Assembly (NCBI GenBank): GCA_034698045.1 | Contig: JAQGAU010000312.1 | Coordinates: 1-31,371, forward strand | DNA: 31,371 nt | Source: Paramacrobiotus richtersi | Taxonomy: Eukaryota; Tardigrada; Eutardigrada; Parachela; Macrobiotidae | Direction: 5' to 3' | Shown here: positions 10,398-22,361 of the stretch, in pieces | Numbering within the stretch: the stretch's first letter is position 1 | Layout: each line of letters begins with the position of its first letter | Program-made: the position numbers and the translations under genes | Notes under the pieces: generated by a model | Databases searched by the model: none | The model's input: only the letters and a program-made list of their open reading frames with translations | Told to the model about the DNA's origin: nothing

Positions 10398-11714
10398 GAA
10401 AACCTATATCCCAAATCCGTACGACAATGAGAAGTTGCAAGCAGTGGGCGGTTTCTTCCTGGTCGACTCCTCGGACTGGAACATCTTATAACAATAATGA
10501 TTGTCTCCCTGTATTTACTTGAACGAGTCCGCGGTCGGTTGAGAAGTTTTGTTGTACGAAGTACAAGTGAGCTTGAAATCTCAATGTAAGAAATCATTAA
10601 AAGTTAGAAGAAGATTTCCGTCGATCGATCGCTTTCGCCTCTCGTTCGATTTCTACATCGTTCGTAACCTCCAGTTCTGCATGAGCCTTCGAGTTACGTC
10701 GTAAGCACTGAGTAGGCACTCCACTAGCAACAGATGGGTAACGTCCCGCCAGAGTCAGACTGCCGTCGTTGTACGTCTTATATCTAGGCGTTGTACGTCT
10801 TCTTATATACAATTAGTTATGCCATAATATATGCTGTTGCCGTGCTCATGGTTTTATAACGCACTAATTCTACATGTGCAGTCAAGTTGGCCGCTTGATG
10901 TTTGCAGTCTATAGCCCACATGTTCAAAACTGCGCCATGTCGTCGTTTTTCGCGTCTTCCTGCAACAGTAAATTATGCCAAGGCTCTTTCGTCGCAGAAT
11001 CCACTGGGAGAAATCTTTAATACTCTATTGTACTGGTTAGTGTACTGTCGTATGAAACGGGCCGCATGCCCTCTCGAGGTAAGAGACACAGTTACAATGG
11101 TAAAACATGGTCGTCGTCGATCACCGTCGAACATATAATGAACAGCATTTCAGTAAACCCAGTCACGTACAGAAACATTAATTTTGTCGGCGTAACTTGG
11201 CCACATATCAGGACTGTAACTTTATCATCACTTTCCTTGAAACTGGGCTATACATACGTGCAAATGTCTCCTCTACTTGGAAGAAAAGTGTTGAAAAATC
11301 GTACCGTCACTCCTTGCTACAGTATATTTTAGCTGGGATCCATCCGTTGAATGTGTTCAACCAAATGGAGTGCACCGAGCGCGCGGTCATCACCAGCAAA
11401 CCTGTTAGTTGTGGTCATTATTAAAAGGCATTGTAGCGGACTGACAAGAAAACGACCCAAAACATCACATAACATTTACCGACATACACCTGGGCAAATA
11501 CGCTCGGCAGTTTTCATCTGGCAGACATCTGCCATAATTTTGACATGAACTGTTAACACAGAATAAAATTCGAAACTTGAAACCTGACGTATGTCTTTGT
11601 TACAAAACGCGGTACTATAACATTGTGCTTCTATTTAACGTTTTCCCAGGCATTATTTCTTTCTGCACTTTTGCCATGTACGCCTGTAAAATGCGCCAAC
11701 ATAAACCCGCGAGA
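10398..11714. other. Intergenic region and upstream flank of Gr-like gene 2
   Basis: No gene is supported. CGTTGTACGTCTTATAT recurs in near form around 10769-10806 as a short direct repeat. The open frame that extends upstream of 11715 is not used, because the paralogue's start aligns with 11715. Confidence 0.4.
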
Positions 11715-13573
11715 ATGACCGTCTTTACTGCATCCAAACGTCCCGCTCTCTTCCTGTTACCAGTGTTAATGTGTTTGTACGGCTTATTGCATTTAAGCGG
11801 GTACTTTCCTTGTCCATTCAATCGAATCTCCAGCAACCGGCTACTGCACACCTTTGTGACTATAATTCTTGCGTGTTATCTCGCTATCCAGTTATTCGCC
11901 GATGCAGTATATGTGAGTTATTATGCGGACCGTTCCAGTTTTTCCGGCATCTCCGAGTTATTGTTGGGAATTCGTCATTATTTTTACCATCCTCTTACAA
12001 TCATCTACGTTTCATGTTTCTGGCAAGCGCGTGACTTTCTGACGCAGTTCCCTGTTGAAAAGTTTAACCCCTGGATCACTCTCAAAGACAACATTATCGT
12101 ATGCATCAGCGGTCTTATTTTGGTCAGTGGCCATCCACTGTTCACGACCATCGTAAGCCTGAAGGCCGAGTTGGAACGCTTGTATATTCTTGATAGAAAC
12201 ACCGCTTTAGAAGATCTCTCGTCCATAACAAACCTGTCCTTCCAATCACGGATAGTTTTTATGGTATTCCATATGATTGGCTATTTTGGCCGTAAAGTTG
12301 CACAGTGTATACTTATCATGTTTCCTTTGATCCTTGGCATTATTTACAAACGTTTGCTCCAACACATTAAAGCTGTCATTTCATCTGATCAAATCCAAAG
12401 TGGTGGAAAAGGACTACATGAGACTCTTGATCAGCACAACATGTTATGCGTCATAATCGAGAAATTTGATTCGTTGTTTCGGTGGGTGAACCTGCTAGCA
12501 TTCCTAGAAACGCTGTCTGTCATCCTTTCCTACATTTACACACTGTGTAAAGGATTCGTTACGCATGCACATGTGGGTGCGCCGGACATTGTACGGGTTG
12601 GCGTGGCGTTTGGGCTTCTCTTTTCGCACACCTTGGTGTTGATCCTTCTCACGGAAAAGGTGAACCTAGCTAGCTAGCTAGCTACGTGTTTGTTTTGGGT
12701 TTTACTCTAGTACTGTATATCGGTTAAGGCCATCGATATAATATGCTCATACCACAGTGCCTGTGAATCCGTTCCTCCTTATAAGGAGGAACGGATTCAC
12801 AGGCACTGTGCTCATACTGGTTGTGTTCGGCGCTGTTTTTGCTACTTTAATTTGGAGGCAAAACTTGTCCTTCAGGCTTATGCAAGACTGTTAGTAAAAG
12901 ATTTGTCTACTTCAAGATAGTTTTGTTTTCAAACATTATTGACCGTAAATTTTAACGCATTTCTACGGCTGCTTGTAGCCATGGCTAGCTGTTATAATCA
13001 CTTCTTCGGTGTCGCTAGTCAGTTGCTACATCCTTTCAAAATTTTATAATGTAACACTCAAAAGTCGTACAGCATTGTTTTAAATGAATTCGGATAGGGT
13101 ATGGTTGATTCTTTGTTACTAAATTGGTTCAAAAGCCTACTTCACTGGCCACGGAGCTTATGGTGATGACCTTAATGTAGGCAATTTGTACAATTGTCAC
13201 TTTATTTTCCATTTTTCGAACTCGTTACAGAAATTCGAAGCCATCAAACTGTTTGAACATATTGTGGCACTCGATATTCTACCCGAGTCTGGCAAAAAGA
13301 GAATGACAGCTTACGTAACTGCCCTGAAACTGAAGAACCCTAACGTTACAGTTGCCGGAATGGAAATGGCGCGGGAAACAGCAGCTGCAGTAAATCACAA
13401 ACAAACTGACAAATGGAACAAATCAACCTTATTGTCTTCTATCGTAGGTGGCAGTTGGACTTCTAGGATACACAGTGATTTTTGCAGAGCTGAGCGAAAG
13501 GGACAACTCGATGTCTAACGGATCTGTGAATTTGTCTTATTGTAAAACGTGGTGTTCTAACGTCACTAACTAG
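11715..13573 (+). CDS. Gustatory-receptor-like seven-transmembrane protein 2
   Basis: The three exons are 11715-12659, 13231-13389 and 13448-13573. They have the same lengths (945, 159 and 126 bases) and phases as the gene at 3110, and code for 409 residues. MTVFTASKRPAL aligns with the paralogue's MSAFTASRSPSC, which fixes the start. Conserved blocks include YHPLTIIYVSCFWQARDFLT, IGYFGRKVAQCIL, FDSLFRWVNLLAFLETLSV and, in exon 3, VAVGLLGYTVIFAELSERD. The membrane-segment pattern and C-terminal anchor are as in gene 1, so it is probably a chemosensory channel subunit. Intron 1 is 571 bases, against 101 in gene 1. The extra length includes a TAGC microsatellite and a 58-base palindrome. Confidence 0.73.
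12667..12684. repeat. TAGC microsatellite in intron 1 of Gr-like gene 2
   Basis: Four and a half copies of TAGC begin seven bases after the first base of the intron. The motif is near self-complementary. Confidence 0.85.
12753..12810. repeat. Perfect 58-base palindrome
   Basis: Bases 12753-12781 are the exact reverse complement of 12782-12810, with no spacer (centre CCTTA/TAAGG). The nine bases TGCTCATAC occur just before the left arm (12744-12752) and again overlapping the end of the right arm (12809-12817). It lies inside intron 1 of Gr-like gene 2 and is not present in the shorter intron of gene 1. Confidence 0.92.
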
Positions 13574-14819
13574 TAGATTGTGTACAAACGCATATCTCTC
13601 ACGCAGTGGACTTTGATGATACTTCTTGTAAAGAATCACCAATGCTGCAGCTCGTGACTTAGTATTAACGATTGGTATTAGTGGCATCGCAGTTAGCGAC
13701 TTATTCCTGAACTTTTTTGGAAGCTGGCAGTTCATATGTACCGTACTGGATATCGATACAAATGATCGCTTACAGTCTAAATTTAACCAAGTAAACAAAC
13801 TGCAGCTATTCCGACACAGCCTCAAGATTAAAATTGTCAGCGCTGGTATGAATTACGCCGTGCGCGCATAGCCATTTCGTAACATTAATGGTGCTCATGG
13901 AGAAACAACAGGCAAGGAGCACAACAGATGACGAACAGTGTGTACAAACTAAAAAGCACATTATTCATTATTGCCTTAGGTAATCGCTCTCCGCTGATGC
14001 TGCCGATGAAGACCAGAGCGGTACAGTGCTGACGAAAGCGTAGGGCTGTTTTTCATAATTATGTGACAACCAAGTCTGACCATTTCAAAGAGAGTTGCCG
14101 TCGCCTAAAGGACTAGAGTGTACTTTCGTAACTGAGAAAACAGCGCTGGAGCTGAGTAGAGAGACGACCTTTACTCGGCTCAGTCGATTAAAGCGTGCTA
14201 TATATTAAAGCGGATCAAATCATTTGCCTGCATGTCATATCGTTACTGACACATACGTCTTGACCTGTTGATCTTGATAAACCTTGCATCGCACTTAGCA
14301 TTGCCGCTTACCGTGAGAATCTTGCGTTTCTCATTTGCGAGCGAACTGGCTAGCTAACTGTTCTGCCCTTACGTACGACGAATCTTCGCGTTAATTAATA
14401 AAGTGATTTGCTTCCAGGTTTCCCTTATGTTGTTGTTATGTTGTTGCTCGCACTGCAACTTTGTTGTGCCGGTTGTGTTGTTGTTGTACGAGTACAGTCG
14501 TAAGCCAACCACTTCTCTTCAGAGTAGCATGTTTTAATATCATACATTCATAATCCATCAACGTCATCCAGATTCGTAGTATAATTATCGTAAACATACA
14601 ACACTACATTAGACGACCAGTCAACGGCGAAAACACCCGCTACACATACAGAATTTTCCAATCAACATGATACACAACATTAACGGTCAACTGGACCAAT
14701 CTCTCCCGTTTGAAACTATTAAGACAGTTAAAAACACACAAACAACAAGAAAACAGACCATAACATGTGTCAGATCAAAAAGCACAGGAAAACTCTACCG
14801 TCTTCACCGAAATATGCTC
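13574..14819. other. Intergenic region between Gr-like gene 2 and dpy-19
   Basis: No gene is supported. A TTG-rich low-complexity stretch lies at about 14425-14490. The genes on each side are convergent, so both 3' ends fall here. Confidence 0.45.
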
Positions 14820-17800
14820 TCACACCTGCAAGACACCGTAGACATCGTTCCAGTAGGCCCAACGGAAGGGATGCGGGTTCTGCAGGATCCGCACACAGCA
14901 CGCTTCCGCCGCGGCACGCTCCGGCTGCTCCACATCCCACATTTCCGGCATGGCACAACCCGCTCTGCAACAAATGATCCCACCGTAAACCAACCGAAGA
15001 AAACAAAATAAATGTTGAATATTGAATATCGCATTCTATCGGAATAGGATAGACCAGAAAAAAATTTCTACAGAATTAAAAATAATTTAAAAAATGTTAA
15101 TGAAATTTTCACAAAAAATAATTATCACGAACTTTTTTTAATTAATAATATTAATACATTCAATTTAATATTAACATTTGATAATAGAAAATTTTTTTAA
15201 TTTGTTGAAATATTTCAAAACCAAATTAAATACAGAAAGAATAAAATATACATTTTAAAATAACCGATATAAATTAATGATGAAATATGATCAAAGAAAA
15301 AATATAGTTACGGAATAAATTACGGGAGAAAGCAGGCGAAATATCATACTTGTGTTTGCGCCAGCAGTAGGATTTCTCAAAAACCACATAATCAACACTG
15401 AGATTCTGGTGGATACGGTGGACTTGTTTCGGAGTTTGACGACTGTACATGGAATACACCCGCAACGTTCGGTCTCTACAAAACAAAATTCGAATCAAGT
15501 GTTTTTACGTGTTATGTCTACATTAGCACATTTCAATAAATTGCCGATAACAAACATGAAAACAGTGGTAATACACATAGTAAATTAGTAATACAAATTT
15601 TAGAAAATAATTAGAGACAACAAAGAAATGATAAAGAAAAAACTAATATAAAGATTATTAATTAAAGAAAGGAAAACATAAATATAAACGGAGAAACTAT
15701 ATAAATTGAGAAAAATTGATAATTAAAAAACTAATGAAATGATAAAGAAAATACTGATAACACACAAAGGTAATATAAATCTTTATAAACAAAATAATTA
15801 AAGAAAACAAAGAAATAATCAAAAAATTATTAACACGTATAAGGGACGAAAATGGAAGAAAATAACCAATGTACAGTAAAATGTAAATAAAGCCGCTTGC
15901 TTACCGCATCTCGGCGTTCTCGTAATGTGGATGGTTGACAATTGGTCGTCCGGTGGTCAGATGTAGGTTAGCCATGGTCGCCATTGGTCCAGCAAACACG
16001 GCGTCTAACAAATCCAAAAATAAATAAACAGTAAATAAAAAATAAAAAGGCAAGTAAATTAAAATAATAAATAAAAAATGAATAAAAAGTAAAAAACGTA
16101 CAATAAAGTAAAAAATTAAAAACAAATAAAAGTAAACAAAGGTCAAGTAAACAAATCTAAATAGAAGGCAAAACAAATACACAAAAAATAATTAAAAAAT
16201 AAAATATTACGTCAAAAACTCTGGACAAAAACTACAACGACAAATAATTTGAAAAATATTGTGGCCAAGCGTCTTGTTTGTACCGCGGTGTGTATTGGTG
16301 TTGACCCAATTGAGCATCCCTTCCAGCGGGTAGTTGCTGTATTCGCCCATAATGTTATGCTGCGCGCGGAGATTCTGCACGCCCACCGGCAACATGCAGG
16401 CCAACACGCCCACCACGAAACCAATGTGCCATGAGCGCCGAACAAATCCAAACACCTGTTGCAAACAACATTTCCTTACACCTTATCAAACAACAAAATC
16501 GTAGAATAATTATACTGCGTAAAGAGCATAATAGCGTAACATACAGGAACCATGAAAACAATTTCAAAGAGTAAAATGGTCATACAAAAGATCACGCGGC
16601 GATCGAACAATGGAAAACTTTTCGGTAGTGGCTTCAAATTTCAGTTAAACACCAAACCTATCAAAAAATGAAATCTGACTGCCACATCGAAGTTTTCATG
16701 AATGGTGTGGTTATGTATGCAAAACTACTGTGAGAAGTAATGAGCCACTGCACTACGCTTAATCGATACCCAAAATGGATCAAAACCGATCATATCCGTT
16801 CTTCAACGTTAAGAAAACAGTTCACCTACTTACACCTTTTAACCCTGGTCTGCACGGTAGCGTAAAATATTCGCTAGCTTATTATTAGCATGATTTCTTT
16901 GCGCACTATAAATTTTAGTATATTTTTTACAATTCATGATAATACAATCAAAATAATTAAACATTGGGCAAACATACTAATTTACTATTATTATTTATTA
17001 CGTGGTGATTGCATAATGTTTTGATCCTTTAAATTCGAAGATAATCTATAAATATACTTAAAATAAATAAAAAAAATATATACCGACATTACATTATGTA
17101 GGATCGGAAAAGTTTTGAAATAGTTTCGAAAGACAATTATCGACAAGAAATCTTGAATTATTTAAAATATTCCAGAACGGTATACTCTACCAATAAACCC
17201 TGATAATCTAAAGTATCAAAAAAAGGTCAAAATGACAACAATTCTACACGAAACATTTATGAAATAAAACCAAAAAAAATTAAAAATAGCATTAAATGTG
17301 AAATAAATGTTACGCATTTTGAGAAACGTCGAACGACAACCAAACACTTCACCAATATCGTCAAAAAAAACTCAAAACCAAAGAAAACCGACATAATAAT
17401 ATTATCGGACTTAGTATACAACCGAACAATGATCAGCGCAATAAGTTTTGCTTTGTTCCGTAGCTTACCGAACGGGAGGCCAGCAAAGAGGCGATAATAC
17501 ATAACTGCGGTGTCCACAAGAGTTTCAGTCGCATAATCAGCAGCGCCAACACGGTAAACGCTCCGGCTTGCAGGACATGGTACACCACGTCCAAGGAGAT
17601 TGTTTGTCCGCTGCGCACAGGACCATCGCTTCTGCACCTGTACAATCGAATCAATTCTGACTGTGATAACATCATGGTGAATTTTCTACCCTTCAATATT
17701 ATTATTACCGAAAAATATTAATTTTTGAAAAAATATTCCTCATTATTTTCAGCTGTTAAAAAATATTTATTACAGGGAGCGAACTTTAATGGGAATGACT

Positions 17801-20800
17801 GCATCACTCGAGCGACAATGCGTAAAAAATATTTATTATTATTTTCAGTTTTTGAACACAATTTTTAATTTTACTGTTATTACGAGTTATTAAAAAAATA
17901 GGTAATTATTACTGTTATTAAAAAGTCATTTTTTTAAATTATTTATTATTATTTTCAGTAATTAAACACACTGATAATTTTATTGTTATTAATTCATTAC
18001 TATACTGATAAGGAATTTGAAAATATAAAACCAGAGATAAACAGAAAACTGAAAAATTTATATGAATTTTTAAACGCTTCAGTTATCAACTACTAATTTA
18101 AATGATATTAAACTTAAACATTCTTCAAGTCTAATGAGACTTTAATCTGAACAATCTCATTTAAAAATACGCGGCAGAAACCAAGAAAAATACCACAAAT
18201 AAAATAAAAAATTAACACGGAAAAATCATTTTAAAATGTGGAAAGAACAAGAAAAACGGCAACAAAATAATTAAATTAAATTAAATAAGTAAATTAGAAT
18301 AAGTAAATTAAATAACTTAAATAAGGAAACAGCATTGTATAATTAAATGGCGGATAAGACACTGCAGAAACTCCCAACTGACCGTTGAGTGACGCGGTAG
18401 GTCAAACGGCCATTCCGGCGTCTAGTGCTGGGCGTATCGTACAAGGAGTACTGTGCTAGCGGGCGCTCTGTCGGTGTATCTGGTCGGCTGTCCAGCGCGT
18501 CCAATGGCGAGCCGCCTTTCATCAGTATTCGCACAACGGAATCGGCCACAACACACACGAGACACACACTAATTGGCAGCAGCAACGTCCGGCACAGTTT
18601 ACCCAACACAGCCACTACAAAATTTCGACATAAAATCATAACTGAGACAAAATAATGCACCACAGTTGTAAATACAACCGCTATTATTACGTTGCATTTC
18701 TTTATTACAGTACAAAAAAGTATAGACAATTCCAAAAAGTTATTCATGTTATAAAAATTAGTGTTTAAAGAAATTTAATAAATATTTAAATTTATAATTT
18801 ATTTTAAAATTAATAATTGTAAAATCATGGGTTTTGTTAAATATTTAATATTTTTCATGGTTTTTTCTCGTTGTACAAAGCACGGCTGCGCTGTGTGAAT
18901 AGGGCTTCTAATCGAGTAGGTACTTTGTGTTCGTTCAATAGAAGTATTCGCATAAATTCAACAAATCATTTACAAAACTGAATGATACTCAATAAAATTA
19001 ATACCAAACAATAAATACCGGAAAATAATGTACCACTGATAAAATACATTTCAGTAAAATATAGCGCCACTTTGTCTCTTACCTCCGATAAAATCAAACT
19101 CGGGCGCACACGTATACAGCATGGTATGGAAATTCTGGAACCCGGTGAATTTGGAGCGCAATATCTGCCAGACATGCTCATCATCCTTCCCGCCGACCAC
19201 CACCTTCACCAGCGGGACCAAGCCCACACACCCGCCATACACCGCCTGATTCCACCTGGAGAACCTCGTAAACTGCTCCGGTAAGATAATCCGCCGGTAA
19301 AGGTGCCACTCCATCACTAGAAACAGGGAAATGACGATAATTCCGTAGGCGGATGTGAGGAGGAAGGCGTTAAAGCAGAGGAGGATGTAGGCGGCGAGGA
19401 GGGAGTAAAACAGACCCCGGATGATGGTGCGGAGGACAGAGAGCTCCAGGAAGCCGGCGAAGAAGAGAAGGAGGAGGGCCAGGGTCTGGGTCAATAGGAC
19501 AAACTGGGCAAACTGCAGGAAAGAGGCCGAAATTCATATTAATTCTTTTAATTTCAGATAATTTATTAAAATTTAAAATTAATAAAAAAGTGAGTAATTT
19601 GTATGTATAATGGCAGTTATGCCTGAAAAACCAACATTTTAAAGAAAGCTATAATGTCTAATAATATTATAAAAATATTTAAAAAATACATAAACCGTCA
19701 AAAACTGACGATATCAAAATGAATAGCACAAGAATTACGACCGGGGAAGTAAAAATATCTCCAACATAATACATACTGAAACTGACGACAAAAAAGTAGA
19801 CCACTTCTTGAATATAAGTCATACAACTGAAAATGTCAAGAAAAAATTGAATATCTTAAAAAAACCAGTCTATCAACAATACAAAAACAAAAGTAAGAAG
19901 AAATGCCACGGGGGTCACCGCCTGAATTTTCCGGCCAGTTTCCCAAAATTCCGCCCATTTCCTTACCTGCCACTGTAGAATAAACAGCGTCGCCAACACC
20001 CCGACCACTCCACTCATCTGCCACGTCCGACACCGAGTCTTGAGCACATACGACACGGCCAGCATCTCCATGACAAAGAACGGATACCCGAAGGACTCCC
20101 GGAGCGGCGGGGTCCACATGACCCGGGTGGCCTCCCCGTGGTTGGCCAGGAACGCCCCCACCGTGATCACCCCGCCCAGGAGGCTTTCGCTCAACAACCA
20201 GCCGGTCAGGAAGAGCACGCCAACGAGCAGACCGTTCAGGCTGAAGACCCCGGCCAGGTACAGGTAGAAGGGGTCGCCCAACCCCACGCAGGCGGTGATG
20301 GGCGGATGGGGGTCGCCGCGGTGCACCAGGTAGCACTGGGTGGTGGGGACGGAGAAGAAACGGGTTATGGCGGTGTAGACGCGAAAAACGGCCGCCAGAA
20401 AGACCTGCAAATGGCACTTTATTAATTTTTCTTCAGTTTTAAGCATTATTCTTTTTCCCATTAAAATGATTTAATCCAATACATTTTTTGATTTTCCATT
20501 TTTTATTTCTCCATTTTTCCATTTCAAACGGTATAATTTTAATAAAGTTATTTAATTGTTCCTTACCGCTAAATGATGATTCCGCTTAATTCATTTTAAT
20601 TCCTATTTTCAAAAAGCTACATTATATTCATCAAATTGTCAGCTGAATCATCAGTCCATAAATCCGATAAGGTCAAACAATTACGGCAATTTTTATCTAG
20701 TTTGTGGAATTTCGTTCCTTTGCCTAAACTGTAGAATTTGCTAACCAAAAGTGACTTCATTGACGTTCTTCTCTTGGGTCTTCATTTAGTTCTGATTTTT

Positions 20801-21959
20801 TTAATGGTATCCATACGTGTTTATTTTCATTTATCTCACATTTAAACCAATCCTTTCTATCAAATTCTACATTTATTGATCAAATGTCGGTTTTATTTTC
20901 CGTTAATTCTTTTCCGCTCAGTCATCACCTTCCCTGATGAATCACCTGACAACCTTCAGCATTGACGATGAAAACTTATTGCACTATTGTGCGGCAAATT
21001 CGCATTACAAAAACTTCTCCAGATTTAGCACAAATGTAGTGCAAATTCACTTACTTCCGGGTACAAATTAAAGCGATTGAGAAAGTTGATTTGGTCCGGA
21101 TACTCGGTGGTGCTGTCGTGCATGATATCCATTAAACCACGGAAAAAACTCGGCGCCTCCACGATCCGCTTGTAAAATGAATAATACAGCCCCTAGAAAA
21201 GACAAATTATCAACAACGCAGCAATCTCCGGTCATAATCCATTGTTCCAGATTTCCAACGATAAAACCACAACAATACAGCACAAAATGCGAGGCACCGC
21301 AAACGTTCCCTGTTGTCACCTGGTTGAAACCGTTGGGTGTTACAGACTTACTAGCGTAAGCGTGATATTCAAAGATCTGATGTCATGAAACGACCGATGA
21401 TGGCATACTGCCAACATATCGATTCAACAACGTTTTCACGAAGAAAATTCCGAAAGAAACTGTACAAAATATACAAATTTTCGGAAAATAATCACCGGAA
21501 GTATGTGGATTTAAAAAATACGGCACTGTAACGACAGGCGCGAAAACCAGCAGACAAAACAATCCGTTAACCCTGCTGACTCTACTGAATACCTGTACCA
21601 TACACGGCGATACGCTATTACTCGACAGGTTTTCACTTCTACAAACACACTTCACCAACCTGTTCCGTGCGGAATGTCATTTCTCGCTCCATTTGAGAGA
21701 GATGGGAGAAGAATCGATCATTCTCAAACATACTGGACAAATGCCACACGTGGAAGATGGAGACACCCGCGAAGATGGCCATGCCAGCGAAAAATACGGC
21801 CGGGAAGCTGCGGGACGGCGTCCTGTGGGACGATGGAGACCGCGAGGATGTGCGTCCATTCTTACCGCGTGGTGCTCCATTTGTCAACAAGGCGGAGCAT
21901 TTACTGGCCAGACGGACACGGATACTCTGCAGATAATTGACAATCTGGCCTACATCCAT
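14820..21959 (-). CDS. dpy-19: DPY-19 family protein C-mannosyltransferase, ten exons, complete
   Basis: The exons, in order, are 21959-21660, 21192-21055, 20404-19967, 19512-19083, 18614-18383, 17637-17469, 16455-16284, 16004-15905, 15475-15350 and 14964-14820. All phases fit and sum to 750 codons with the stop (749 residues), a normal family length. Seen in order: a cytosolic N-terminus with one membrane segment; [20 protein letters not shown], the lumenal family signature thought to form the active site; [77 protein letters not shown]; the C-terminal lumenal [35 protein letters not shown] and [11 protein letters not shown]. The family transfers mannose from dolichol-phosphate-mannose to Trp in W-x-x-W motifs of thrombospondin repeats in the ER. 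The start at 21959 is the first in-frame ATG. The exon 5/6 join uses donor GTCAGT and is the least certain; an acceptor six bases later (17631) is possible. Confidence 0.92.
14965..21659. other. A/T-rich introns of dpy-19
   Basis: The nine introns (about 279-1013 bases) are dominated by A and T runs with many AAATAAA-like stretches. The exons, especially 19967-20404 and 19083-19512, are G/C-rich. Flanking genes have more balanced introns. I see no gene or mobile element inside the introns. Confidence 0.6.
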
Positions 21960-22361
21960 TGTACTCGTGGAAAACTAGCGCAGACAGTCGAGGGAAGAGA
22001 AAGGATAAAAGTCAAACAAGATTCACGAATCACAACTGGCACTGAAAAATGCATTTTTGGTTTTTATGCAAATGAAAAGCGTCGCGAGACGAGGCACGAC
22101 GAGAAAATTAATTCCCTTAATATAAATTTGATTTTCCCCTGATCATTCGATTACGAAGTATGTATCGAAATTGACAATTTAATTTGATTCTAGAATCTTG
22201 ATTGATCATTGACAATTACTTTTGAAATTTTGTTGTAACGTCATTTCACGATTTTCTTTTCGAGTTACAGATGATCAGCAACGGGTTAGAGGCGCCAGGC
22301 TTTGGAAACTGGAATTATTAGGACTTCTTCTCAGCGTGAGGAGAGCAAAATCGCTGTGACG
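21960..22361. promoter_or_regulatory. Divergent promoter region of dpy-19 and F-box copy A
   Basis: The first codons of the two divergent genes are about 400 bases apart, so their promoters share this interval. It contains the 19-base element at 22084-22102 that is repeated upstream of F-box copy B. Confidence 0.5.
22084..22102 (+). promoter_or_regulatory. 19-base element shared by F-box copies A and B
   Basis: GCGAGACGAGGCACGACGA is identical at 24955-24973. Its end lies about 260 and 272 bases upstream of the respective ATGs. It is either a conserved regulatory site or the left part of the duplicated unit. Confidence 0.5.

Noticed and set aside
11577-11714. In-frame upstream extension of Gr-like gene 2
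   Set aside because: The paralogue starts at the position equivalent to 11715, and the extension has no counterpart there.
14425-14490. TTG-rich stretch as a functional repeat array
   Set aside because: The units are irregular and it looks like simple low-complexity sequence.
14667-15011. Plus-strand 114-residue open frame
   Set aside because: It is antisense to the last dpy-19 exon, which has correct phase, acceptor and family motifs.
15901-16182. Minus-strand open frame with a very hydrophobic Tyr/Phe/Leu run
   Set aside because: The hydrophobic part is translated from the A/T-rich intron before dpy-19 exon 8. Only the last 34 codons are real exon.
19836-20417. Long minus-strand open frame (193 residues, Pro/Arg/Gly-rich)
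   Set aside because: It overlaps dpy-19 exon 3 in a different frame. The GC-rich exon keeps the other frame open, and family motifs are only in the dpy-19 frame.
21693-22142. Plus-strand 149-residue open frame
   Set aside because: The first part is antisense to dpy-19 exon 1 and the rest runs through the divergent promoter. There is no family content.
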